This document shows positions 46,051-54,741 of a stretch of 64,000 nt of DNA, one piece after another. Both the position numbers and the translations under genes were made by a program. Each line of letters starts with the position of its first letter. Within the stretch, counting starts at the first letter, position 1. The notes beneath the pieces were generated by a model. That model had not been told where the DNA came from and did no database searches. It worked only from the letters and a program-made list of their open reading frames with translations. The DNA is from Streptantibioticus silvisoli (GTDB lineage Bacteria; Actinomycetota; Actinomycetes; Streptomycetales; Streptomycetaceae): positions 108,001 to 172,000 of the forward strand of contig NZ_JAAGKO020000010.1 in NCBI RefSeq assembly GCF_027947535.2, in the 5' to 3' direction.

Positions 46051-47082
46051 CTACGCCAACTGGTTGACCAGCGCGCCGAAGAGCAGCGGCAGCCGGGCGG
46101 CGGTCGGCACGATGCGGGGTGCGGCCAGCGGGCGGTGGCGCAGCCACAGCAGTGAGGCGGTCAGCAGGCGGTAGCGGCGGGAGGCGGCCCGCCAGGCCCG
46201 CTCGTAGTGCTGCGGGTGGTCCGCGAGCACGCACTCCACCAGGCGCGGCGCGCAGGCCAGGGCCAGCGCGATGCCCTCGCCGGTGAGGGCGTCGAGGTAG
46301 CCGGCCGCGTCGCCGACCAGCAGCACCCGGCCGGCCACCCGGGCGGTCGCGGTCTGCCGCAGCGGTCCGGCGCCGCGCACCGCGGTGGCGTCCGCGCCGC
46401 GCAGCCGGCGGCACAGCACGGGGAAGCGCGGCAGCAGGCGGTCGAACGGCTCCCGGTCGCCGGTGAGGACCGCGACGCCGACCAGCCCGGCGCCGACCGG
46501 CGTCACGTACGCCTCGGCACGCGGCGACCAGTGGACCTCGACGTGGTCGGTCCACGGCGGTACGGCGAAGTGCCGGCGCAGCCCGTAGCGCGACGGGTGG
46601 CGCGGGCCGGCCGGCCGGTGCAGGCCGAGGGCGTGCCGGACGGTGGAGTGGAGTCCGTCGGCGGCGGCGAGGTAACGGGCGGTGTGCCCGGCGGCGCTCA
46701 CCGAGTTGCCGGTCTGGCTGACGGTGCCGACCCGCCCGGCCACCACCGGGATGCCGAGCTGCGCCGCGCGGGCCGCGAAGGCGTCGTGCAACGCGGTGCG
46801 CCGCACGCCCAGGCCGGGCCCGGTGCGGAACGCGGCCTCGGCGCACCGGGGTTCGCCGTCGCGGCAGTCGAGGTAGCGGATGCCGCGCAACGACTGCCCC
46901 GGCGGGGTGATGCCGAGGGCGGCGGCCGCCCGGACCGCACCCGGCATCAGTCCCTCGCCGCAGGCCTTGTCCACCGGTGCGCCGCGCGGTTCGACGACGG
47001 TGACGTCGAGGCCGGCCAGCCGGGCGTGGATGGCGGTGGCCAGCCCGGCCGGCCCACCGCCGGCCACCAGGAGGTCGATCAC
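46051..47082 (-). CDS. FAD-dependent oxidoreductase of a type III PKS cluster
   Basis: A 343-aa flavoprotein of the geranylgeranyl-reductase/PHBH-like family. The N-terminal dinucleotide motif is LLVAGGGPAGLATAIHARLA (residues about 4-23), DKACGEGLMPGAV follows near 38, an AADGLHSTVRHALG block is near 140, and the FAD-closing motif VLLVGDAAGYLDALTGEGIA near 265-284 is intact. It starts at a GTG overlapping the methyltransferase stop by 4 nt and is last in the type III PKS operon. In related actinobacterial clusters such enzymes oxidise or reduce the aromatic polyketide or a prenyl chain. Which applies here is not known. Confidence 0.92.
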   Translation of the reverse strand: MIDLLVAGGGPAGLATAIHARLAGLDVTVVEPRGAPVDKACGEGLMPGAVRAAAALGITPPGQSLRGIRYLDCRDGEPRCAEAAFRTGPGLGVRRTALHDAFAARAAQLGIPVVAGRVGTVSQTGNSVSAAGHTARYLAAADGLHSTVRHALGLHRPAGPRHPSRYGLRRHFAVPPWTDHVEVHWSPRAEAYVTPVGAGLVGVAVLTGDREPFDRLLPRFPVLCRRLRGADATAVRGAGPLRQTATARVAGRVLLVGDAAGYLDALTGEGIALALACAPRLVECVLADHPQHYERAWRAASRRYRLLTASLLWLRHRPLAAPRIVPTAARLPLLFGALVNQLA

Positions 47083-47861
47083 CGGGTCGGCTTGGCGGTC
47101 GGTGCACCGGTCGGCGCGGAGGTCGGCGCGGCGGCATCGGAAGCGGCGACCGGTGCGGGGCTTCCGTGGGGCATGGTCGGCGGGCGGCTTCCGTCGAGGC
47201 CGGTCGGTGCGGGGCTTCCGTGGGGCACGGTCGGCGGGCGGCTTCGGTCAACGCCGGCCGGCGCGAGGCCCCCGTCAGGGCTGGCCGCCGCCGCTCCCCC
47301 GGCAACGCCCGTCGCCGCCACGCCTCCAGCAGGACCGCCCCGCGCCGGGCTTGCGACCGCGTGGGCCAGCGCCGCGTTCTCGCAGCGCAGCCGCACCGCG
47401 AGCAGTGGCACGTTGCCGAGGGTGAAGACGGTAGCGGTCAGCCAGGCGCCGTGGACGAGCGGCAGGGCGACGCCTTCGGCGACGACGGCCACGTAGTTGG
47501 GGTGGCCGAACAGCCGGTAGGGGCCGCGGCGTACCAGCGGCAGGCCGGGCACCACGATGACGCGGGTGTTCCAGCGCGGGCCGAGCGTGGTGACGCACCA
47601 CCAGCGCAGGCCCTGCGACGCGGCCGCGACGGCGAGCGCCGACAGCCCGAGCGCGAGGCTGAACGGCCGGTGCAGCAGCGGCACTTCGAGCAGGCAGCCG
47701 GCCAGCAGTGCGGTGTGCAGGGCGACCATCACCGGGTAGTGGCCGCGGCCGTACTCGGTGCCGCCGCGCTGCCGGCTCCACGCGGCGTGGCGGCGTGCGA
47801 CGCGCAGCTCCACGAGGCGTTCGAGGGCGACGAGGAGGATCAGGACGGTGTAGGGGGACAC
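47079..47861 (-). CDS. Isoprenylcysteine carboxyl methyltransferase-like membrane protein
   Basis: A 260-aa membrane protein of the ICMT/PEMT type. Four to five hydrophobic helices span residues about 1-165. The SAM-site block reads TLGPRWNTRVIVVPGLPLVR, then GPYRLFGHPNYVAVVAEG, the conserved R-H-P-N-Y pattern (here G-H-P-N-Y). Homologues linked to bacterial type III PKSs methylate alkylpyrones or resorcinols. After residue 170 comes an unusual Pro/Ala/Gly-rich tail of about 90 residues with a duplicated segment (SRPPTVPHGSPAP and SRPPTMPHGSPAP). The GTG at 47861 is chosen just after the PKS stop; a GTG at 47870 overlapping that stop is also possible. Confidence 0.88.
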   Translation of the reverse strand: MSPYTVLILLVALERLVELRVARRHAAWSRQRGGTEYGRGHYPVMVALHTALLAGCLLEVPLLHRPFSLALGLSALAVAAASQGLRWWCVTTLGPRWNTRVIVVPGLPLVRRGPYRLFGHPNYVAVVAEGVALPLVHGAWLTATVFTLGNVPLLAVRLRCENAALAHAVASPARGGPAGGVAATGVAGGAAAASPDGGLAPAGVDRSRPPTVPHGSPAPTGLDGSRPPTMPHGSPAPVAASDAAAPTSAPTGAPTAKPTR

Positions 47862-47863
47862 AA

Positions 47864-48922
47864 CTACCACCGCAGCAGGACGAGTTCGGAGGACAGGCCG
47901 GGGCCGAGGGCGAGCAGCAGTCCGGTGGCGCCGGGCGGCGGCCGGCGGTCGGCCTGGACGTCGCGCAGGATGTGCAGGACGGACGCGGAGGAGAGGTTGC
48001 CGACCTCGGCCAGTGAACGGCGGGACGCCTCCAGGGCGTCGGCCGGCAGACCCAGCGACTCCTGGAGCGCGTCGAGCACCTTGGGGCCGCCGGGGTGGCA
48101 GATCCACGCCGTGACGTCGTCGGGTTTGAGGTCGTGGCCGGCCAGGAAGTCGCGCACCTCCTCGGCCACCGACAGCCGTACCACGTCGGGCAGTTGGCCG
48201 CCGAGCACGATACGGAAGCCGCGGTCGCCGATGTCCCAGCCGAGCAGGTCGCCGGTGCCGGGGTAGAGCCGGCTGCGGGTGTCCAGCACCACCGGCCCGG
48301 TGTGGTCGGCGGCCCGGTCGGTTCCGACCGCCACGAGCGCGCCGCCGCCGTCGCCGAACAGCGCGCCGGCCACCATCCCGGCCGCCGAGGTGTCACCGCG
48401 CTGGAGGGTGAGCGAGCACAGTTCGGTGGACAGCAGCACCGCGACGTCGGCGGGGTGGCCGGTGAGGTGGTCGTGCAGCCGGGCGAGGCCGGCCGCGCCG
48501 GCCACGCAGCCGAGGCCGAAGACCGGCAGCCGTTTGACGTCGGGCCGCAGCCCCAGCCGGCCCGCCAGCCGCGCCTCGACGGAGGGGGCGGCGATGCCCG
48601 TCACGGAGGTGGACAGCACGAGGTCGACCTCGTCGGCGCGCAGCCCGGCCGCGTCCAGCGCGTCGCGCACCGCCCGCTCCCCCAGGTCGAGCGCGGTTTC
48701 GATGAACAGGTCGTTGGCCTCGCCGAAGCCGGACAGCGTCCCGTAGCGCGGCAGTTCGAGGGCGAGGTGCCGGTGCCGCACCCCGGCGCAGGCGTGCAGC
48801 CGGTCGAACACGGCGCGGTCCGCCCCCGGGGGAAGGCAGACCGCCGCCAGCGCGTCGGTGATCTCGCTCTGCGCATAGCGGTGCGGCGGGAGAACTCCGC
48901 TGACCGCCGCGATTCGTGTCAT
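47864..48922 (-). CDS. Type III polyketide synthase
   Basis: A 352-aa chalcone-synthase-like enzyme that extends an acyl-CoA with malonyl-CoA on a single active site. The catalytic triad is complete: Cys139 in FGLGCVAG, His276 in ICHPGGPK and Asn309 in VGNLSSAS. The C-terminal GPGLSSELVLLRW is also canonical. N-terminal features (LPPHRYAQSEITDALA) resemble actinobacterial alkylresorcinol/alkylpyrone synthases more than RppA, but the product cannot be set from sequence. ATG at 48922. It heads an operon with ICMT-like and FAD enzymes and is divergent from a UbiA prenyltransferase 78 bp away. Confidence 0.96.
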   Translation of the reverse strand: MTRIAAVSGVLPPHRYAQSEITDALAAVCLPPGADRAVFDRLHACAGVRHRHLALELPRYGTLSGFGEANDLFIETALDLGERAVRDALDAAGLRADEVDLVLSTSVTGIAAPSVEARLAGRLGLRPDVKRLPVFGLGCVAGAAGLARLHDHLTGHPADVAVLLSTELCSLTLQRGDTSAAGMVAGALFGDGGGALVAVGTDRAADHTGPVVLDTRSRLYPGTGDLLGWDIGDRGFRIVLGGQLPDVVRLSVAEEVRDFLAGHDLKPDDVTAWICHPGGPKVLDALQESLGLPADALEASRRSLAEVGNLSSASVLHILRDVQADRRPPPGATGLLLALGPGLSSELVLLRW

Positions 48923-49000
48923 AACGTCAGCATACGGACTGATGTCGCACAGCATGCGCAATGACGACGGAACGCATCGGCGGTGGCGTAGCATGCGCGC

Positions 49001-49867
49001 ATGTCGTCGGACCGGGCCGCGCTCGCACCGGCCACCGCGCCGCCCCGGCGGGCGTTCGTGCTGCTGGGGGCCGCGCATCCGGCCCCCGCGCTGCTGGTCG
49101 CGGCCGTGGTGACGGCGCTCGCGGTCTCCTGCGGGCGCGCGCCCTTCGGCTGCCTGGCGGTCGGGACGGCCACGCTGGCCGGGCAGTTGTCCATCGGATG
49201 GTGCAACGACCGGGTCGACCTGGCCCGCGACCGGGCGGCCGGCCGGCGCGACAAGCCGCTGGCCCGTGGGGAGTTGGCGCCGCGCACGGTGGCGACGGCG
49301 GCCCTGGTCGCCCTGCTGGCCTGCGTCCCGCTGTCACTGGCGGCCGGTCTCGCGGCGGGCGCGGCACACCTGACCGGGGTGGCGGCCGGCTGGGCGTACA
49401 ACCTGCGCCTGAAGCGGACCCCCCTTTCCTGGCTGCCGTACGCGGTGGCCTTCGGCCTGCTCCCGGCCTTCGTCACGCTCGGGCTCCCCTCCCACCCGTG
49501 GCCGCCCGCCTGGGCGACGGCGGCCGGCGCGCTGCTGGGGCTCGGCGCCCACACGGCCAACGTCCTGCCGGACATCGACGCCGACCTGGCGGCAGGCGTG
49601 CGCGGCCTGCCGCAGCGCATGGGCGCCCGCTGGTCGCGCGCGGTGACCGGCTGCTCGCTGGCGACCGCCTCCGCCGTCCTCCTGCTGGGCCCGCCCGGCT
49701 CCCCCGGCCCGGCCGCCCTGACCGCACTCGCGCTCACCGTCGCCCTGTCGGCCGGCGCGGCAGTCCTCCCCGGCACCGACGGCCGCCTGCCGTTCCTTGC
49801 GGTGCTCGCGGTGGCCGCGATCGACGTGATCCTGCTGGTGGGCCACGGCGCGGTGCTGGCGCCCTGA
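49001..49867 (+). CDS. UbiA-family prenyltransferase
   Basis: A 288-aa membrane prenyltransferase with about eight hydrophobic helices. The first Asp-rich, Mg-diphosphate-binding motif is NDRVDLARD (Asn69, Asp70, Asp73, Asp77), followed by RRDKPLARGEL. The second is DIDADLAAG near residue 190. UbiA enzymes attach prenyl chains to aromatic acceptors or form related products. The divergent, closely spaced arrangement with a type III PKS suggests that the PKS product is the acceptor, giving a prenylated phenol or quinone, but the prenyl length is unknown. ATG at 49001. Confidence 0.9.
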   Translation: MSSDRAALAPATAPPRRAFVLLGAAHPAPALLVAAVVTALAVSCGRAPFGCLAVGTATLAGQLSIGWCNDRVDLARDRAAGRRDKPLARGELAPRTVATAALVALLACVPLSLAAGLAAGAAHLTGVAAGWAYNLRLKRTPLSWLPYAVAFGLLPAFVTLGLPSHPWPPAWATAAGALLGLGAHTANVLPDIDADLAAGVRGLPQRMGARWSRAVTGCSLATASAVLLLGPPGSPGPAALTALALTVALSAGAAVLPGTDGRLPFLAVLAVAAIDVILLVGHGAVLAP

Positions 49868-50093
49868 GGGAGGGCGGCATCGTCCTGGGCAACGGGACGG
49901 CGGAGGGCGGGCGTTGAGGGCGGGGGCATCAACGGGCTCGCGCTGAAGGGGCCTTGAGCACCCAGCCAGCAAGGGCCACCCCCCTGACCGGCATTGGCAT
50001 CCGTAGGCCAACAAGCTTATGGCAGCGCTGAGTTGCCCGCGCGAGGCCAACAGGCGCCTGACGACAACGCGCTGACGCCTCGTCACTTTCACG

Positions 50094-51551
50094 TCAGTCC
50101 ACCCGGTCGAGCGCCACCCGGTCATCGGTCTGCTGAGGCGTGCCGGGGTCGGCGAGTGGTGCGGGGGGCGACGTGGTGCGCGTGCTGATGGCCGCGCGGG
50201 CGCGCAGTAGTGAGCCGGTCGCGATCACGGTGGCCGCCAGGGCGAACGTCGTGGCCTGACCCGTGAACCGGGCCCCGCCGAGGGCTCCCTCCAGGTACAG
50301 CGCCGTGCAGGCGGCCGGGACCGCCAGCCATTCCCAGCGGCCGTCGAGCGCGGCCAGCGCGGCGATGACGAGGGCGTACCAGTAGTAGGCGGGCGAGGTG
50401 GCCAGGAGCGCGATGCCGTACACCGACAGGGCGCCGCTCCACGGGCGGCGCGGGTCGCCGCGGCGCAGCACGTACACCGCGGCCGCGGCGACGGCCAGCG
50501 CGGCGGCCGGGCCGGCCCAGCTGTCGGGCAGCACGGTCCGCAGCAGGGCGAAGCGGCCGACGGAGCTTCGGTCGTAGCCCTCCTGCTGGAGGTAGCCGGG
50601 GAGGTAGCCGATGACCCCGGCGCCGGAGGCCGCGACGTACGGCAGGTAGCTCGCGGCGACCACGGCGAGCGCCGACAGGACGAGCAGCGCCGGCCGGCGG
50701 CGGTCCGTACCGCGCGCGGCGGCGCCGGCCAGCGCACCCGGCAGGGCGAGCACCGGCAGCAGCTTGACGGCGATCGCCCCGCCCGCCGCGGCGCCGCGCA
50801 GCACCGCACCGCGCGGGGTGCCGGCGGCGGCGCCCAGCGCGGCGACCGTCAGCAGTACGCCGAGGGTGTCCACGTGCGCGTCGTTGACGGCGCCGAGGGC
50901 CACCGCCGGACACCACGCCCACCAGGCGGCCCGCTGCGGGTCGAGGCCGCGGCGTCGGCAGATCCACAGCAGGGCGCCGGTGACGGCCAGCGCCAGCAGC
51001 GCGCCGGCGATCTGGAACGGCCGGCACCGGGCGCCGGCCGGGGACAGCGCGTGGACGGCGAGGTACCAGCCCTCGGCCACCGGCGGGTAGATGGTGTGCA
51101 CCGACGGCCTGTTGATGTGCGTGCACACCCCGGTCGGCGTCCGGCGCAGGTCCCAGGCGTGGCAGGCGCCGGCCGGGAAGAGCCACCGGTCCCGCAGCCG
51201 TGCCAGGTGCGCCGAGTCCGGCGGGTCGGCGTACGGGGAGACGCCGGCGGCCTGCACGCGGCCGTCCCAGGCGTAGCGGTACATGTCGTCGCTGGTGCGC
51301 GGCGGCGCCAGCAGGCCGGCGGCGCACAGCGCGACCGCGCCGGCCGCGACCAGGGCGACGGCCGCCCGGGCCGGCACCGCCCGCACCGACCACGCGGCGG
51401 CGGCGAACAGCGCCCACCCGGCGGCGTACCACCACGGCAGCCGGCCGGGCGATCCGAGGGTGCCGCCGACCAGCACGGTGACCGCGGTGACGGCGACGAG
51501 GGCGGTGAGCAGGACCGCGGTGACGGTGGTTCGAAGGCGCACGCCGCTCAC
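50094..51551 (-). CDS. GT-C membrane glycosyltransferase (GT87/DUF2029-like)
   Basis: A 485-aa integral membrane protein with about 11-12 hydrophobic segments. The first extracytoplasmic loop carries SDDMYRYAWDGRVQAAGVSPY, the Asp-containing catalytic loop of polyprenol-phosphate-mannose-dependent GT87-type mannosyltransferases. Later LGAVNDAHVDTLGVLLT and PAYYWYALVIAAL are typical of the family. In actinobacteria such enzymes build lipoglycans or glycosylate lipids. The GTG at 51551 (SGVRLRTTVTAVLL...) precedes the first helix and is preferred over a longer frame through repeat-rich DNA. There is no obvious operon partner. Confidence 0.85.
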   Translation of the reverse strand: MSGVRLRTTVTAVLLTALVAVTAVTVLVGGTLGSPGRLPWWYAAGWALFAAAAWSVRAVPARAAVALVAAGAVALCAAGLLAPPRTSDDMYRYAWDGRVQAAGVSPYADPPDSAHLARLRDRWLFPAGACHAWDLRRTPTGVCTHINRPSVHTIYPPVAEGWYLAVHALSPAGARCRPFQIAGALLALAVTGALLWICRRRGLDPQRAAWWAWCPAVALGAVNDAHVDTLGVLLTVAALGAAAGTPRGAVLRGAAAGGAIAVKLLPVLALPGALAGAAARGTDRRRPALLVLSALAVVAASYLPYVAASGAGVIGYLPGYLQQEGYDRSSVGRFALLRTVLPDSWAGPAAALAVAAAAVYVLRRGDPRRPWSGALSVYGIALLATSPAYYWYALVIAALAALDGRWEWLAVPAACTALYLEGALGGARFTGQATTFALAATVIATGSLLRARAAISTRTTSPPAPLADPGTPQQTDDRVALDRVD

Positions 51552-51978
51552 GGTGGCATCCGCCTCCCCCGCCGGCCAAGGCGCCGGGCCGCGCGCCGGC
51601 GTTTCACCGGCAGGGCTGCACCGGGAGGGCGGCACCGGCGTGCGCGGCGGCGGCGTGCGGCACCGGTTGCGCTACGGCGGTGGGCGTTACGGCGGTGTGC
51701 GCGGCGGCGGTGGGCGCTGCGGCGGTGGGCGCGACGCCCGGTAGGCGCTACGGCCAGGCGCTGCGGCGGCAGCCGCTTCGGCGGCGGGCACGGCACCGGT
51801 GACGCCCGCCCCGGTCCGTACACCCGGTACCCGATCCGCGTCGCACCGTGGTCGGCCGGCGCCGGCGCGTCCGGTGCGCGGTACCGGGCCGGGCCGCCGG
51901 ATTCCGCGATGCGCCGCCGTCCATTGTGTGAGCCAATGGAGTGGTCTGCGCAAATTGATCCATCCGAGGGAGTTTCGC
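51552..51978. repeat. Repeat-rich intergenic region
   Basis: A 427-bp gap. Between about 51650 and 51790 short GCGGCGGTGGGCG-like units recur in irregular array. GGCACCGGT elements (near 51660 and 51791) resemble the repeat block at 34885-35149. The right part must contain the promoter of the 77-aa protein gene; no clear -35/-10 pair was found. Confidence 0.6.
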
Positions 51979-52212
51979 ATGGTGATCGAGCGGCTTCATG
52001 ATGCCGGTGTCCGCAGTGAGCACGCCTATCTGGCGGCGATCGGGTCGATCGGCCTGTCGGTGCTGAGCTGGGCGGGGTCGATGAAGGCCGAGTCCGGCCA
52101 GGGCGTGGACCGTGCCGACCGGTGGGGCATCTACGTCGGGGAATGGGCGCCGACCTTCTTCGGCCTGGGGCTGGCGCTGGCCCAGTTCGAGAACGGCAAG
52201 GGCAAGAAGTAG
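51979..52212 (+). CDS. Conserved small protein, 77 aa
   Basis: Small protein of 77 aa preceded by GAGGGAG at proper distance and followed by a strong terminator, so it is probably a real monocistronic gene. It contains two weakly hydrophobic segments (AYLAAIGSIGLSVLSWAGS and WAPTFFGLGLALAQFE) separated by a polar loop (MKAESGQGVDRADRWGIYVG), consistent with a small membrane-associated hairpin. Similar proteins appear common in Streptomyces (recalled, not searched). No function is known. Confidence 0.78.
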   Translation: MVIERLHDAGVRSEHAYLAAIGSIGLSVLSWAGSMKAESGQGVDRADRWGIYVGEWAPTFFGLGLALAQFENGKGKK

Positions 52213-52227
52213 GCATGCCCGCCCGGT

Positions 52228-52260
52228 GACGCCGGCTCCGCATCTGCCGGAGCCGGCGTC
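52228..52260. terminator. Perfect bidirectional hairpin
   Basis: A 13-bp perfect stem (GACGCCGGCTCCG and its complement at 52248-52260) with a 7-nt loop CATCTGC lies between the convergent 77-aa protein and permease genes. There is no T tract; position and symmetry support bidirectional termination. Confidence 0.88.
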
Positions 52261-52278
52261 GCCGTGCGGGAGCGGGGG

Positions 52279-54243
52279 TCAGCCGACGTGGACGTGGGGG
52301 CGGCGGTCGCGGTCGGGTTCGGCCTCCCGCAGCACCTCGCGGGTGACCGGGGCGACCTCGCCGCGGCCGAAGAGGAAGAACCGCAGGAACTGGCTGAAGG
52401 GGTTGCCCTCGGTCCACTCGAAGTACATGTGGGGGCGCTGGCCGGTGCGGTCGCGGACCAGCAGCAGCAGGGCGGCGAGCGCGTTGGGGATGCTGGAGCT
52501 GTCGACCCGCAGCACCCGGAAGCGTTCGTGCCGCACCTCGCCGCTGACCCGCAGCGTGCTTTCGAAGTCGGAGGGGTCGCGGACGGTGACCTCGACGAAG
52601 ATCAGGTCGTCGCCGTCGGGGATGTCGTTGTCGGCGCGAATCTGGCGGGTCTTGTCGAGGTACTCCCGCGCGTCGCGGTCACTGGGCTCGTTGGCGATGA
52701 GCCGGATCGTGCGGTGCGCGGTGTCGCGCAGGAAACGTTCCGCCATGGCGTCCAGCGCGATGTCGGTGACCCGCAGTTCGAAGGCGCGGGCCAGCCGGGA
52801 CAGCAGCGAGACCAGCACGATGCCGGCGATGAAGCAGGCGCCGATCTTCACCCCGTCGGGGCGTTCGAAGACGTTGACGACGGTGGTGTAGAGGAAGACC
52901 ACCGAGATGACCGCGAAGCCGATGGTCCAGCCGCGCTGGCCGGCCCGGCGGGCGGCGATGGTGACCGCGATCGCGGCGGAGGAGATCAGCACCAGCACGC
53001 CGGTGGCGTACGCGCCGCCCTGGGCGTCGACGTTGGCGTCGAACAGCCAGGTCACCAGGAAGGCGACGGCGGTGAAGACCAGCACCATGGGCCGTACCGC
53101 GCGGGCCCAGTGCGGGGCCATGCCGTAACGGGGCAGGTAGCGCGGCATGAGGTTGAGCAGGCCGGCCATCGCCGAGGCGCCGGCGAACCACAGGATCGCG
53201 ATGGTGGAGAAGTCGTAGACCGAGCCGAAGGCCGAGCCGAGGTACTCGTTGGCCAGGTAGGCCAGGGCGCGGCCGTTGGCCGGTCCGCCGGCCCGGAAGG
53301 CGGACTGCGGGATGAGCAGCGTGGTGATGAAGCTGGTCAGCACCAGGAACACGCTCATGATCACCGCGGCCGCGGTCAGCAGCTGGCGGGCGCCGCGGAT
53401 GCGGCCGGCCGGGTTCTGCTCGGTGTCGGACGGGTCGCCCTCGATGTGCGGCATGACGGCGACGCCGGTCTCGAAACCGGACAGGCCGAGCGCCAGCTTG
53501 GGGAAGATGATCAGGGATATCCCGATCATCATCAGCGGGTCGCCGTGCTGGACGGTCAGCGCGTGGGTCCAGTCGGGGATGACGTGCGGGGCGTTGACGA
53601 TGTGCCACAGGCCGACGATCACGACGACGACGTTGAGGGCCAGATAGAGGCCGGCCAGCACGACGGCGACGCCGATGGCCTCCAGGAAGCCCTTGAGGAA
53701 GACCGCGCCGAGCAGGGCGATCAGGGCCAGGGTGATGATCATCTGATGGCCCTGGAGCAGGCTGGTGAGGTGGGAGTTCTCCACCATGTGCGTGGCGGCG
53801 TCGGCGGCGGACAGCGTGATGGTGATGAGGAAGTCGGTGGCCGCGAAGCCGAGCAGCGCCAGGACGAAGAGTTTGCCCTTCCAGTCCGACAGCAGCCGCT
53901 CCAGCATGGCGATGGAGCCCTCGCCGCGCGGGCTCTCGCGGGCGACGCGGCGGTAGACCGGCAGCGCGCCGGCCAGCGTGACGACCACCAGCACGACGGT
54001 GGCGACCGGTGACAGCAGCCCGGCGGCCAGCGCGGCGATACCGGGCTGGTAGCCGAGGGTGGAGAAGTAGTCCACGCCGGTCAGGCACATCACCCGCCAC
54101 CACTGCTGGCCCCGGTGCCCGGAGTCGGCGGCCTGCGCGCCGGGCTGCCTGCCCATGTCGGACAGCCCCTCCAGCAGCCACGCGCGCAGCCGGGTTCCTG
54201 CTGTTGTCCCGGTACCTGGTCCCGTAGGGACTGAGGCGGTCAC
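52279..54243 (-). CDS. APC-superfamily permease, KimA-like (probable K+ uptake)
   Basis: A 654-aa protein with about 12 membrane helices (residues about 45-480) and a C-terminal cytoplasmic domain of about 160 residues. Segments [40 protein letters not shown] and [20 protein letters not shown] follow the layout of the KimA (YdaO) potassium importer and related APC transporters. The C-terminal part ([18 protein letters not shown]...) resembles the regulatory domain of that group. It is divergent from kdpFABC, so a potassium role is likely but remains inference; annotation as an amino-acid permease would be the generic alternative. GTG at 54243 with GGGAGA upstream. Confidence 0.8.
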   Translation of the reverse strand: MTASVPTGPGTGTTAGTRLRAWLLEGLSDMGRQPGAQAADSGHRGQQWWRVMCLTGVDYFSTLGYQPGIAALAAGLLSPVATVVLVVVTLAGALPVYRRVARESPRGEGSIAMLERLLSDWKGKLFVLALLGFAATDFLITITLSAADAATHMVENSHLTSLLQGHQMIITLALIALLGAVFLKGFLEAIGVAVVLAGLYLALNVVVVIVGLWHIVNAPHVIPDWTHALTVQHGDPLMMIGISLIIFPKLALGLSGFETGVAVMPHIEGDPSDTEQNPAGRIRGARQLLTAAAVIMSVFLVLTSFITTLLIPQSAFRAGGPANGRALAYLANEYLGSAFGSVYDFSTIAILWFAGASAMAGLLNLMPRYLPRYGMAPHWARAVRPMVLVFTAVAFLVTWLFDANVDAQGGAYATGVLVLISSAAIAVTIAARRAGQRGWTIGFAVISVVFLYTTVVNVFERPDGVKIGACFIAGIVLVSLLSRLARAFELRVTDIALDAMAERFLRDTAHRTIRLIANEPSDRDAREYLDKTRQIRADNDIPDGDDLIFVEVTVRDPSDFESTLRVSGEVRHERFRVLRVDSSSIPNALAALLLLVRDRTGQRPHMYFEWTEGNPFSQFLRFFLFGRGEVAPVTREVLREAEPDRDRRPHVHVG

Positions 54244-54571
54244 CGTGTTCTCCCATCACGCCGATGACCGGCCGCCGGTGGGCGGTCGGCCGTTGTGCCG
54301 GTCCGCCGCGCGCTCGCGGTGAGCAGCGGCCGACGGCGTGACGATGCCAAATCAGCAGGTCATAAGACAGGGCGCAGGCGTCAAGAAGGTGTTAAAACGC
54401 GCCGGGCGACCGTCAGGGCGCCGTCAACGACGGGTGCGGCGGGCCGTTCCTGCGCTTCGCTGTGGGCACCGGTCCAGCACCGGAACGGCCCGGATCCCGC
54501 GGCGGCGTCGCCCGCCGTACGGGCAGACCGTGCCGCGTGTCCCATTCATCTCACTGCGGGGTGCCCTACCC
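54244..54571. promoter_or_regulatory. Divergent control region between permease and kdp operon
   Basis: A 328-bp gap holding promoters for both directions. An island of lower GC at 54350-54400 contains GTCATAAGACAGG (54359-54371), a related GTCAAGAAGGTG (54380-54391) and TTAAAA (54392-54397). Two similar boxes 21 bp apart, one helical repeat doubled, would suit a response-regulator dimer such as KdpE, but no consensus was matched. No c-di-AMP riboswitch pattern was recognised. Confidence 0.4.
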
Positions 54572-54655
54572 ATGCCTGACGTGGTCCTCATCGTGCTCAC
54601 CGTTGCCGTTTTCGCGGTACTCGGCCTGATAGCCAAGGGAGTTGAACGGCTGTGA
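54572..54655 (+). CDS. Small membrane protein upstream of kdpF (27 aa)
   Basis: A 27-aa frame ([20 protein letters not shown], then AKGVERL) consisting of one hydrophobic helix and a short basic end. Its stop overlaps the kdpF GTG. Similar tiny proteins often precede kdpF in other bacteria and may be translationally coupled to it. Coding status rests on this overlap and composition only. Confidence 0.6.
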   Translation: MPDVVLIVLTVAVFAVLGLIAKGVERL

Positions 54656-54741
54656 GTGTCGAGAACATCGTCGGTCTCGTCGTCGCCGTGGCCCTGGTCG
54701 GCTACCTGGTGGCCGCCTTGATCTTCCCCGAGAGGTTCTAG
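54652..54741 (+). CDS. kdpF: K+-transporting ATPase subunit KdpF
   Basis: A 29-aa single-helix peptide (starts [20 protein letters not shown], ends ALIFPERF) that stabilises the KdpFABC complex in the membrane. The L-[IV]-x-P-E-[RK]-F ending is diagnostic. GTG at 54652; the stop TAG shares its last base with the kdpA GTG. Confidence 0.9.
   Translation: MSVENIVGLVVAVALVGYLVAALIFPERF

Noticed and set aside
47166..48266. Plus-strand frame opposite the type III PKS operon
   Set aside because: Arg-rich shadow of the minus-strand genes, with no domains.
49868..50093. Possible small gene or regulatory RNA between UbiA and GT87
   Set aside because: No frame with a start, ribosome site and coding-like composition, and no clear hairpin with a T tract.
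54244..54571. c-di-AMP (ydaO-type) riboswitch upstream of the KimA-like permease
   Set aside because: The conserved GA-rich motifs and pseudo-symmetric helices of that riboswitch were not recognisable on the minus strand here.
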